NCBI GenBank assembly: GCA_017450525.1
Contig: JAFSTJ010000079.1
Location: 1-32,190 of the forward strand
Length of the DNA stretch: 32,190 nt
Source of the DNA: Victivallales bacterium
GTDB lineage: Bacteria > Verrucomicrobiota > Lentisphaeria > Oligosphaerales > Oligosphaeraceae
Reading direction: 5' to 3'
A program made the translations under genes and the position numbers. The notes under the pieces were generated by a model. It searched no databases. It saw only the letters and a program-made list of their open reading frames with translations, and was not told the origin of the DNA. Position 1 is the first letter of the stretch; each line of letters opens with the position of its first letter. This document shows positions 24,912 to 32,190 of the stretch, piece after piece.

Positions 24912-27900
24912 ATGGCTAGACATGCTTTTGCCGTAGTGCTGGTGGCTTTGCTTGGCCTGCTTGCCGCTGACGACACACTTCTGTTCCATTTGAATTTCGA
25001 CTCGTACTTCACTGTGGCCGATGTCGCCGGCGGAAAGGCTGAATCCGTGAATTTCGAGAGGGACCTGCAATTGAGAATGTGCCCTGGAATAGACGGCAAG
25101 GGCAATGCCCTCAAGCTGAATGGCAGGGAATTCTGCGCATACAAGATGAAGGGCAACTTCGATACCCGCAGGGGGACGGTGAATCTGTGGTGCAGTCCCC
25201 AGAACTGGTCATTGGCTGAAAAGACGCAGAACGTGTTCTTCGAAGCCAAGCAGGCGGATTTCAGGCTGCTCCTGTACAAATTCGTCAACACGCCCTATGT
25301 ATGCGTTTATTTCCAGACCCGCAACTTCGAGGTGGTGAATGCAAAAATCAACACTGCAGATTGGGGTAACGGCCAATGGCACATGCTTACGGCGACCTGG
25401 GACAGTGAGCGCCTTCGTGTCTATGTGGATGGCAAGATGCCGCCAGCCCACAGGCCAGGCAACATGCAGCCAGCCATTCCAGAGAAGGTGTTCAATACTG
25501 AAAAGACGCTTCCGGATGTATCGGAGCATGGTGTAATCGGGCTGGGCAATCTGTTCCTGGGGTTCAGAGATTGCAAGGAGACCGAGGAGACCTCCTTCAA
25601 TGAACTTTCCATATACAAGCGTGTGCTTTCTCCAGCGGAGATTGAGAATCTCTATGAAAAGATACGTCCTCCACGCAGTGATGCCCGCAGGCCAGTGGTT
25701 CTTACCGTGCCCAAATGCAAGTCGGTTCCAATTCTGGACGGCAACGTAACCGACGATGAATGGAAGGACGCGGCCCATATCCCGCTGAAGGTGGTGTACA
25801 AGGGAGCAAACCATACATTGCAGTCAAGTACAAAGGTCCGTCTCAAGACAGTGGGAGAAAGTCTTTACATCGGCTTTACGACGGACCAGCCATTGACAAA
25901 AAGGCAATTCACCAGGCTTGACGAGAAGGTTTACAATGACGATTCCCTAGAGATGTTCTTTCAGGATGACGGGAAGCATGAATATTGGTTCAATATAAAC
26001 GCCAACGGCGCCATTCTTGATGCCATGGATGGCAAGGTGGAATGGAACAGCGGGGCCAGGGCGGCTGGCAGGCCGCTTGAAAAGGGCTGGAGCGCGGAAG
26101 TGGCAATTCCCCTTGCATCAATAGGCAGCCCTGTTCCAGGAAGGCAATATCGCGCGAATGTGCATGCGCTCAATTTCAGCAATGCGCCGAATTATTATTT
26201 GAGCTGGACTGGCTCGCCTGAAGCTCGCGCCAGTACAGGAAGCAGTTCGCTGGTGTTCGCGGAAAACGGGGAATGCGTTTCATTGGAAAAACTCGGTGAC
26301 ATCTATGGCGGCAATCTGGCGGCGCGCATAAAGGCCGCAGTGCCAGTTTCGGTGAAGGTCAACGGCGAGAATGTGGCGTCTCTGGATGGACTTTATTTGA
26401 GAAGGCTTAATGCGGGAAAGCACCAGCTGGAAATATCCGCTGGCGAAAAATTCTACTATCCTTTGGAATTTATAGTGGACGAGCCTCTGGCTCTTTCAAC
26501 AAAGGCATATCCTTCAAGGGAAAAGCTAGTGGTGAGGGCCAACCTCAGCAGCGCTGGCGGCGATTTTCTGGACGGACTTGGCTCCAGCACTGGTGAAGTA
26601 TGGCTGGAGCAGAATGGAAAGGTCTTTGCGAAGGCTGATTTCAAGCCTGGAATCGTCACCGACGTGGAATTGCCCCTGAAGCCAGCCTATCCTTCAGGTG
26701 AATACCAGATAAAGGCAATGGTAAAAGGAAAGAAAATCCTGAATGCCGGCATGAACTTCAGGATTCCCGACCAGGCCCCATACAAGGCAAAAGTCGCACT
26801 CGACCACACAGTTCCCGAACCCTGGGTTGAAATCCAGGAGCGGAACGCAGGGGCTTTTGAGATTCTTGACCGCAGGTATGAATTCAACGAAAGCCCATTC
26901 CCGAAGTCAATGGTATCGAGAGGAAGGAATGTTTTGGCCTCGCAGCCTGTCCTGCATATTGACGGGCGTCCTGCCAAATGGGGAAAAATCAATGTTGTCC
27001 AGCGCAATGACGATGTGGTTTTATTCTCTGGCGAGGGAAATTGTCGTGGAATCAGAATACCGTGGAAAGGCGAGCTTTGGTTTGATGGAATGTGGAAAAT
27101 CGACTTCACATTGCAGCCAGGAGAGGCATGCAAAATCGGTAACATGCGTATTGAATGGAGAATGCCTGAAGAATCCGCGAAATGTTTCATCTCCAATTGG
27201 AAAAGCGGGTATGTGACAGTGCCGTGGGAAAACCACCAGATAAAAGCTGACTTGACGGTAAAGGATTCCTGCTGGCTTACTGGAATTGAAACAGGTCTGG
27301 CGTGGATGCCGCTTTCCTCAGCCAACTGGGTGGCAGGCAAGTCCAAGGCAACAGTCTTGCAGCAGGAAAGCGGAGCCGTATCCGTTACATTGAACATAAT
27401 CGGCAAGGAAGTCCTTCTGGACAGGCCTGCCAGCTATTCCATGGCGTTCATTGCAACGCCCTCAAAACGCCCAGTGAAGAATTTCAGGACCGTTGCCGAA
27501 GGCGGGTATTTGAACAATCCATACGAGAACATGCAGATCACCAGCACTGGCTCTATGCTTGACAGGGCGGACAGGATTGACGGTTATTCGCACAAGATGA
27601 AATTCCCTGGACGATATCGCAAGGAGTACATTGAGCCATATTTGAAGCGAGGAGTGCGTCTTTTCCCGTACCAACAGCCCAAGAGCATTTCACAACTGGA
27701 CGCCGAATGGGACTATTACCTTGAAGAATGGAAGAGCGTCCCTGGATATGTGCAGTCTGGTCTGCTTGTTGACAAGGGGCAGAAGATAGACTGCGTGCAT
27801 TGCTGCGGCGAGGGCATTGCAGACCTTTGCTGCTACAATCTTGCACAATTGTACAAGGACTTTCCCGAACTTGGCGGAATATACTACGACATCTGCAATG

Positions 27901-28682
27901 TGGGCCAATGCAACAACACGAATCATGGTCATGGTGGAACTGATGCATTCGGGCAGAAATACTATGATTCAACTGTATTGTCATTGCGGGAATATCTTAT
28001 GCGTGTTTACAAGATATCCCATGGAATGGGCAAGGCTGTGTTCAACCACGCACATAACTACTTCACGCCCTTTGCCCACAATTTCACCGACTACTGGTAC
28101 CCAGGTGAAAACGAGGTATGGCTCTATGGCGAGAATCCTGACTACTACTATTGCGAGGCACCATTGCTGGAGTACCAGTACGCCTGGAGTCCAGTCATCC
28201 GCGGCGCTGCCATAATCCGCTGCAACCAGGTTTCCCGCGTGCTGTTCATGGAAAAACTCAAGCCAAGAAAAAAGGAACTTGAAGGGGAGAAAATGGCAGA
28301 GCGCTCATTTGCCAGCGCCTGGCTCCACGACTTCACGGTGGATTCCGATTGGATAAACAACAGGGCGGTCGCCAAGTTCTGGAAAATCAGGAACGAACTG
28401 AATCTCGATGAGGCCACATTCCATGGCTACTGGTTTGATTCAAATGTCAAATCCAGGTCAGCTGGCGTATATGTCTCCTGGTATGAACTCAAGAATGCGC
28501 CATACGGCAAGGTACTGATGGTCTGCAACATGTCGCGGAAAAATCAGCCCGCGTCATTGCAGACTGACATGCTGAAGGAAGGCGATGAAATAACCGAACT
28601 GTGGAGCGGAAGGAAATACGGCGCAAGGCAGGTAAATGAACTTGTTGTTCCTGAAAATGGCTTCCTGCTGCTGGCTTTTTAG
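24912..28682 (+). CDS. Secreted LamG + CBM9-like + DUF6067-like putative glycoside hydrolase
   Basis: A 1256-residue exported protein. Order: signal peptide (MARHAFAVVLVALLGLLAA); LamG/concanavalin-like domain at about 25-255, with GTVNLWCSPQNW, WHMLTATWDSERLRVYVDG and FNELSIYKRVLSPAEI; CBM9-like domain at about 268-465 (SVPILDGNVTDDEWKDA, NDDSLEMFF, WSAEVAIPLASIG); beta-rich middle; and a C-terminal TIM-barrel-like part of DUF6067 type with GGIYYDICNVGQCNN (Asp993), NHGHGG and FNHAHNYF. It ends in a small beta domain (VPENGFLLLAF). The two N-terminal domains suggest binding to a polymer before cleavage. The ATG is fixed by a strong GAGGAGGG site. It is the larger relative of 3368-6778, which lacks the LamG domain. 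The hydrolase activity is inferred. Confidence 0.7.
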   Translation: MARHAFAVVLVALLGLLAADDTLLFHLNFDSYFTVADVAGGKAESVNFERDLQLRMCPGIDGKGNALKLNGREFCAYKMKGNFDTRRGTVNLWCSPQNWSLAEKTQNVFFEAKQADFRLLLYKFVNTPYVCVYFQTRNFEVVNAKINTADWGNGQWHMLTATWDSERLRVYVDGKMPPAHRPGNMQPAIPEKVFNTEKTLPDVSEHGVIGLGNLFLGFRDCKETEETSFNELSIYKRVLSPAEIENLYEKIRPPRSDARRPVVLTVPKCKSVPILDGNVTDDEWKDAAHIPLKVVYKGANHTLQSSTKVRLKTVGESLYIGFTTDQPLTKRQFTRLDEKVYNDDSLEMFFQDDGKHEYWFNINANGAILDAMDGKVEWNSGARAAGRPLEKGWSAEVAIPLASIGSPVPGRQYRANVHALNFSNAPNYYLSWTGSPEARASTGSSSLVFAENGECVSLEKLGDIYGGNLAARIKAAVPVSVKVNGENVASLDGLYLRRLNAGKHQLEISAGEKFYYPLEFIVDEPLALSTKAYPSREKLVVRANLSSAGGDFLDGLGSSTGEVWLEQNGKVFAKADFKPGIVTDVELPLKPAYPSGEYQIKAMVKGKKILNAGMNFRIPDQAPYKAKVALDHTVPEPWVEIQERNAGAFEILDRRYEFNESPFPKSMVSRGRNVLASQPVLHIDGRPAKWGKINVVQRNDDVVLFSGEGNCRGIRIPWKGELWFDGMWKIDFTLQPGEACKIGNMRIEWRMPEESAKCFISNWKSGYVTVPWENHQIKADLTVKDSCWLTGIETGLAWMPLSSANWVAGKSKATVLQQESGAVSVTLNIIGKEVLLDRPASYSMAFIATPSKRPVKNFRTVAEGGYLNNPYENMQITSTGSMLDRADRIDGYSHKMKFPGRYRKEYIEPYLKRGVRLFPYQQPKSISQLDAEWDYYLEEWKSVPGYVQSGLLVDKGQKIDCVHCCGEGIADLCCYNLAQLYKDFPELGGIYYDICNVGQCNNTNHGHGGTDAFGQKYYDSTVLSLREYLMRVYKISHGMGKAVFNHAHNYFTPFAHNFTDYWYPGENEVWLYGENPDYYYCEAPLLEYQYAWSPVIRGAAIIRCNQVSRVLFMEKLKPRKKELEGEKMAERSFASAWLHDFTVDSDWINNRAVAKFWKIRNELNLDEATFHGYWFDSNVKSRSAGVYVSWYELKNAPYGKVLMVCNMSRKNQPASLQTDMLKEGDEITELWSGRKYGARQVNELVVPENGFLLLAF

Positions 28683-28741
28683 CATTGTCCATTGCATGTT
28701 TTGATTTGATTGCATCTGCATAAAAGGAGAAAAAGCGAAAG

Positions 28742-29998
28742 ATGAAAGAGAAGGTCAAAATTGCGTTTATCGGACTGGGGCAGCGTGGAGCTGGCTTGCT
28801 TGGTCTGCTTGCCCAGATGAGCGACGTGGAAATAGCGGGGCTTTCCGACCTTTACCAGGACAGGCTCGATGCTGGGCTCGCCATGCTCAAGGACAACGGC
28901 TACAAGAAAATGCCCCTGGCGGACCAGGACTACCGCAGGCTGCTGGAGATTCCAGGCGTGCAGGCCGTGATAACGCCCTCCAGCTGGACATCCCACGCGC
29001 AGATATTGCTGGACGCCATGGAGCACGGCCTGTATGCGGGCACGGAGGTGGGCGGCGCCACCTCCATTGAGCAATGCTGGCAGCTGGTGCACACCTCGAA
29101 GCGCACTGGAATGCCCTGCATGCTGCTGGAGAACTGCTGCTATGGGCGCGAGGAGATGGCTGTGATGAACATGATAAAGCACGGCCTTTTCGGCGAACTG
29201 GTCCACGCGGAGGGCGGCTACAGGCACGATCTGCGGGACGAAATATGCATGGGCGAGGAGAACCGCCACTACCGCCTGGTGAACTACAGCAACAGGACAG
29301 GGGACGTGTATCCGACGCATGACCTGGGCCCCATTGCAAAGTACCTTGGCATCAACAGGGGCAACCGCATGGTGATGCTGAGCTCCATGGCCTCCAAGGC
29401 GGCGGGGCTAAACGAGTGGAGCAGGCAGCATCGCGGCGAGGACGACCCGCTGGCCAGGCGGCGCTTCACGCTGGGGGACGTGGTTACAACCAACATCAAG
29501 TGCGCCCACGGCGAGACCATAACCCTTTTCCATGACACGTCCCTGCCGCGCCCCTATTCCAGGGCGAACCTGCTGCAGGGCACCAAGGGCATCTGGCAGG
29601 AGGACACCAGGGGCGTCTTCTTCGAGGGCGTGTCAAGGAAGACCGGGCACAGGACCCACGAGTGGGAGAAGATAGACGACTACTTCGGCAAATACGAGCA
29701 CCCGCTCTGGAAGTTCTTCCAGAAGACTGGCGTGCGCGGCGGGCACGGCGGCATGGACTACCTGGTGCTGCGGGCCTTCGTGGAGGCGGTGAAGCACCGC
29801 ACGCAGACGCCCATCGACGTGTATGACACGGCGTCCTGGATGGCCGTCACCGCGTTGAGCGAGGATTCCGTCAACATGGGCAGCATGCCAGTGGCTATAC
29901 CCGACTTCACCGACGGCGCCTGGATTGACAGGGAGCCAGCCTTGAAGGGGCCGTATTCGCTGGACGACTGGGACATGAAGGGCCTGAAGGCATATTGA
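28742..29998 (+). CDS. GH109-type NAD-dependent glycosidase (alpha-N-acetylgalactosaminidase-like)
   Basis: A 418-residue Gfo/Idh/MocA-fold protein of GH109 type. The Rossmann motif IAFIGLGQRGAGLL is at residues 7-20. It is followed by EVGGATSIEQCW, GDVYPTHDLGPIAKYLGINRG, the GGHGGMDYLVLRAFVEAV signature and a closing IPDFTDGAW, all characteristic of GH109. These enzymes split glycosides by transient NAD oxidation at C3 and elimination; the first ones described remove alpha-GalNAc from blood-group A. No signal peptide is seen. AAGGAG lies 12 bases before the ATG. The gene is visibly more GC-rich and uses more CTG, GCC and AGG codons than its neighbours: a hand count of 29041-29100 gives 65% GC against 40% at 20941-21000. 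This suggests strong expression bias or recent arrival. Confidence 0.85.
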   Translation: MKEKVKIAFIGLGQRGAGLLGLLAQMSDVEIAGLSDLYQDRLDAGLAMLKDNGYKKMPLADQDYRRLLEIPGVQAVITPSSWTSHAQILLDAMEHGLYAGTEVGGATSIEQCWQLVHTSKRTGMPCMLLENCCYGREEMAVMNMIKHGLFGELVHAEGGYRHDLRDEICMGEENRHYRLVNYSNRTGDVYPTHDLGPIAKYLGINRGNRMVMLSSMASKAAGLNEWSRQHRGEDDPLARRRFTLGDVVTTNIKCAHGETITLFHDTSLPRPYSRANLLQGTKGIWQEDTRGVFFEGVSRKTGHRTHEWEKIDDYFGKYEHPLWKFFQKTGVRGGHGGMDYLVLRAFVEAVKHRTQTPIDVYDTASWMAVTALSEDSVNMGSMPVAIPDFTDGAWIDREPALKGPYSLDDWDMKGLKAY

Positions 29999-30002
29999 GA
30001 TG

Positions 30003-30040
30003 TCAATTTGAAATTACCTCTCAATATGATACCAAATTGA
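30003..30040. promoter_or_regulatory. Short inverted repeat in the gap before the last gene
   Basis: TCAATTT (30003-30009) is repeated inverted as AAATTGA (30034-30040), and AATTT-G-AAATT (30005-30015) is a further small palindrome. The 52-bp gap is AT-rich, unlike the preceding gene. This could be an operator or a promoter part, but the signals are short enough to be chance. Confidence 0.25.
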
Positions 30041-30050
30041 ATGCTAATCT

Positions 30051-32190
30051 ATGGCTATGAAACAGTCGATAATTGAAGAAAAGTCATACCAATTTTACAA
30101 CATCGTGCCTTGCCTGCCAGGGCAGGAGGAACTGTTGGCGCAGGGTGCAATAGAACTGGAGGCCGCCACTGGCATTGACATGGCGCTCTATTGCCTCACA
30201 CTGCACCCCGAAGGATATCCAGCCTCACGCAAGGCTGAAAAACTTATAGAGAGCTACCGTAGATTCAGTCTTGCCCTGCGTGGAAGTCGTGTCCACTCGG
30301 GGATACTTGTGCAGAGTATCCTCGGGCACTGGCCAAGAGTTGACAAGAATGAGGAACACTGGCAGCGCACCGTCGATTCCGAAGGCAATACACCTCGCTT
30401 CTGCCCACTGGACCAGGATTTCAGGCAATACATCCGCGAGACTATTCGCTCCCTTGCCATGGAGCATCCCTGCTTCATGCTTTGCGACGATGACATCCGT
30501 TCCTTCTCCCCTCATGTGGAGTGCTTCTGCCCGTTGCACACTGCGGAATTCAACCATCGCACAGGACGCAACTTCACACCTGAGGAGTATCGGAAGGCTG
30601 TACGCGAATGTGCAGTTGGCGATGACATATACCGCGCCTTCGAGCAGTTGCGGCAGGACACGGTGAATGGCGTCTGCCGCCTGATAAGGGAGGCCATTGA
30701 TAGTGTTGACGGGAGCATTCCCGCAGGCACCTGCATGCCAGGATGGGAATTGCGATTCAATGGAGACGCCTCACGTTGCATAGCCGCCAAGGGACAGGCT
30801 CCTGTAATGCGCGTGGCAAGCGGCTACTATATGGAGCAGTCCTCCAATTATCTTCCAGAGAACCATCTGCTGTCGCAGGCACTGCGACTGTTCCACAAGG
30901 ACATACCAGTGGCGCTGGATGAGGCTGACACTTTTCCGCACAGCCTATACAGCAAATCAGCCCGCAGTTTCCATACAAAAAACTGTTCCGCCATGTTCGC
31001 TGGTCTGAACGGAGCCAAAATCTGGTACGTCAATAGCTACAAGAAAGGCCGTCCAATAAGTCGCAAATATACGGATGTGCTTGCACAAAAACGTTATTTT
31101 GACCATGAGTTGGCCGCCACGTTGAAAAACAGTGCGCCACAAGGCATCATTGTCCCCGTCCATGACCGCTTCCCCAAGTGGCATCCAGTCCATAATACAA
31201 ATGAGAATTTCCTGCCAGAAGAGAATTGGGTTTCGAATATGCTGGGAATGTACGGAATACCATTCCAGTGCTCATTTGAGCTGGACAGGGAGGGAATCTA
31301 TGCTGTTTCCGGAAGAGATGCCATTGACCGTTTCTCTGATGAGCAAATACTGCAACTGCTGGCTGGCAAACTGCTTCTGGACGGGCAGGCGGCGGTTGCG
31401 CTCACACTACGCGGCTTTTCGGAATACATGGGAATCTCTGCCGAAGAACGCGACTTCAAGTACAACGGCGAATACAGTGCGGACTGGACACGTTCTTACC
31501 CAATGTCCAAATCCTCAGGCGTGCCATTCCTGAATGTACTGTCTCAAGAGGCTGAAATACTTTCCAACCTGTGTTATTCGCCATTCTGCTTTTCCTCGGA
31601 AAATGAGGTGGTCTGCCCCAGTGCAGTGCTTTACCACAATGCTCTTGGCGGTAAAGTTTGCTGCACCGCCTACCATCGGTCTATTCTCTATGGATGGGCA
31701 AATGAGGCACGCAAGGATTGGCTTGTTGCCTTGCTTGACCGCCTGGACTGGAAGCAACTGCCATTTGTCGCCAAGGACTACCAATGGCTTATGCTGCTAC
31801 ATAACCGTACATCCAAGCAAGAGGATGTGGTTGGAATGTTCAATCTTGGCTTTGACCCATTGGAGAACCCGTCTCTCCGCTGTGCCCATAAGCCAGAACG
31901 CATGGAAAGGCTTGCCGACGACGGACTATGGCATCCTCTGGAATTCTCCTGGCAGGATAACGCGGTGCTCCTTCCGCTTCATCTGGAATGCTATGAGATG
32001 GCTGCATTGAAGATAATCTTGTACATCGGTTTATTCAAAACATCCAATGTGAGCGCCTTAGCGGCGCTCACTCAGGTTGGCCAACCTGTGTGGCTATCCA
32101 ACAGACGAAAACATGAAAGTTGGCCAACCTGTGTGGCTGTCCAACAGACGAAAACATGCCAGTTGGGAAACCTGAGTGAGCGCCGCTTCA
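30051..32190 (+). CDS. TIM-barrel glycoside-hydrolase-like protein, unknown family (3' open)
   Basis: The frame runs without a stop from the ATG at 30051 (or 30057) to the window edge: 713 codons, incomplete. I do not recognise a named family with certainty. It resembles GH42-like or GH-like TIM-barrel proteins, with an early strand ending in MLCDDDIR (Asp146-148, Arg150) and a following H-x2-C-x-C-x2-H cluster (His155, Cys158, Cys160, His163) that looks like a metal site. Later parts include GYYMEQSSNYLPE, a DEADTFPHS stretch and, near 540-600, alpha/beta segments suggesting a GH42-type accessory domain. The natural C-terminus is probably near residue 656 (LPLHLECYEMAALKII). The remaining codons read through a hairpin and a 43-bp tandem repeat and look like an abnormal extension. 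No signal peptide is present, and no clear ribosome site. It follows the GH109-type gene by 52 bp. Confidence 0.6.
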   Translation, partial: MAMKQSIIEEKSYQFYNIVPCLPGQEELLAQGAIELEAATGIDMALYCLTLHPEGYPASRKAEKLIESYRRFSLALRGSRVHSGILVQSILGHWPRVDKNEEHWQRTVDSEGNTPRFCPLDQDFRQYIRETIRSLAMEHPCFMLCDDDIRSFSPHVECFCPLHTAEFNHRTGRNFTPEEYRKAVRECAVGDDIYRAFEQLRQDTVNGVCRLIREAIDSVDGSIPAGTCMPGWELRFNGDASRCIAAKGQAPVMRVASGYYMEQSSNYLPENHLLSQALRLFHKDIPVALDEADTFPHSLYSKSARSFHTKNCSAMFAGLNGAKIWYVNSYKKGRPISRKYTDVLAQKRYFDHELAATLKNSAPQGIIVPVHDRFPKWHPVHNTNENFLPEENWVSNMLGMYGIPFQCSFELDREGIYAVSGRDAIDRFSDEQILQLLAGKLLLDGQAAVALTLRGFSEYMGISAEERDFKYNGEYSADWTRSYPMSKSSGVPFLNVLSQEAEILSNLCYSPFCFSSENEVVCPSAVLYHNALGGKVCCTAYHRSILYGWANEARKDWLVALLDRLDWKQLPFVAKDYQWLMLLHNRTSKQEDVVGMFNLGFDPLENPSLRCAHKPERMERLADDGLWHPLEFSWQDNAVLLPLHLECYEMAALKIILYIGLFKTSNVSALAALTQVGQPVWLSNRRKHESWPTCVAVQQTKTCQLGNLSERRF
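32049..32071. repeat. Perfect 9-bp hairpin at the end of the last gene
   Basis: GTGAGCGCC-TTAGC-GGCGCTCAC is a perfect stem of nine pairs with a five-base loop. Its second arm returns inverted at the window edge (32171-32187, CCTGAGTGAGCGCCGC). The TTAGCGGC core also occurs in inverse orientation in the right hairpin of the element at 698-791, so both may belong to one REP-like class. Confidence 0.65.
32076..32190. repeat. 43-bp tandem direct repeat (2 copies plus a partial third)
   Basis: A 40-bp unit beginning GTTGGCCAACCTGTG is present at 32076-32115 and 32119-32158 with one difference (A or G after GTGTGGCT). Short 3-bp joints give a period of 43. A third, degenerate copy starts at 32162 (GTTGGGAAACCTG). 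Each unit starts with the palindrome GTTGGCCAAC, which in copy 1 widens to a 14-bp palindrome (32074-32087). Because 43 is not a multiple of three, the open frame reads each copy differently. The array may continue past the window. Confidence 0.8.

Noticed and set aside
32076-32190. Possible CRISPR array
   Set aside because: The repeat units are separated by only three bases, so there are no spacers; it is a plain tandem repeat.
1-32190. tRNA, rRNA, transposase, integrase or phage genes
   Set aside because: No such sequence was recognised on either strand; the only mobile-looking items are the short repeat elements listed.

Overview
The window looks like a chromosomal glycan-degradation region from a bacterium of the PVC superphylum, most likely Lentisphaerota (Victivallis-like) or a close relative such as Kiritimatiellota. 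The main pointer is three short proteins with the N-terminal signature [14 protein letters not shown]...LLPALSKAR and a C-terminal H-Xn-DGHV motif. This pseudopilin type occurs in very large numbers in those groups. Other pointers are the dense clustering of glycoside hydrolases and Gfo/Idh/MocA oxidoreductases, REP-like hairpin repeats between genes, and no SusC/SusD pair. Assignment is from memory of the families; no search was run.

Layout. (1) 2-691: the end of an ABC-transporter solute-binding protein, then a REP-like hairpin (698-791). (2) 839-7607: GH116-like glycosidase, secreted CBM9-like/DUF6067-like protein and pseudopilin, closed by a cloverleaf-like inverted repeat (7656-7835). 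(3) An AraC-type regulator on the minus strand (7858-8763), divergent from a tight seven-gene plus-strand run (8911-21757). That run holds a pseudopilin, a GH110-like alpha-galactosidase, a GH65/GH95-like six-hairpin glycosidase, a secreted toroid-like protein of unknown family, a Gfo/Idh/MocA oxidoreductase, a second copy of the toroid protein, and a GH36-like alpha-galactosidase. (4) 21943-21992: a terminator, a strong promoter and a palindromic operator packed into 50 bp, leading into lacI-type regulator, PL22-like lyase, pseudopilin, LamG+CBM9+DUF6067 secreted protein and GH109-type enzyme. (5) From 30051 to the window edge: an open gene for a TIM-barrel-like protein whose frame runs into a 43-bp tandem repeat.

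How the genes may work together (inference). Four large proteins carry signal peptides: the two DUF6067-like proteins and the two toroid proteins. They would act outside the cytoplasm on polymer or glycoprotein glycans. GH116, GH110, GH65/95, GH36, GH109 and the PL22-like lyase have no visible signal peptide and would finish imported oligosaccharides inside. Alpha-galactosidases, a GH109-type alpha-N-acetylgalactosaminidase and a GH65/95-like enzyme together would suit mucin or blood-group-type glycans. The PL22-like lyase points instead to pectin-derived uronides, so the substrate is not settled. Each pseudopilin sits directly beside a large CAZyme gene.

The most interesting unexplained parts are the toroid-oxidoreductase-toroid trio (13204-19735), the compact terminator/promoter/operator before the lacI-type gene, the internally covarying inverted-repeat element, and the C-terminal gene that has lost its stop codon into a repeat.
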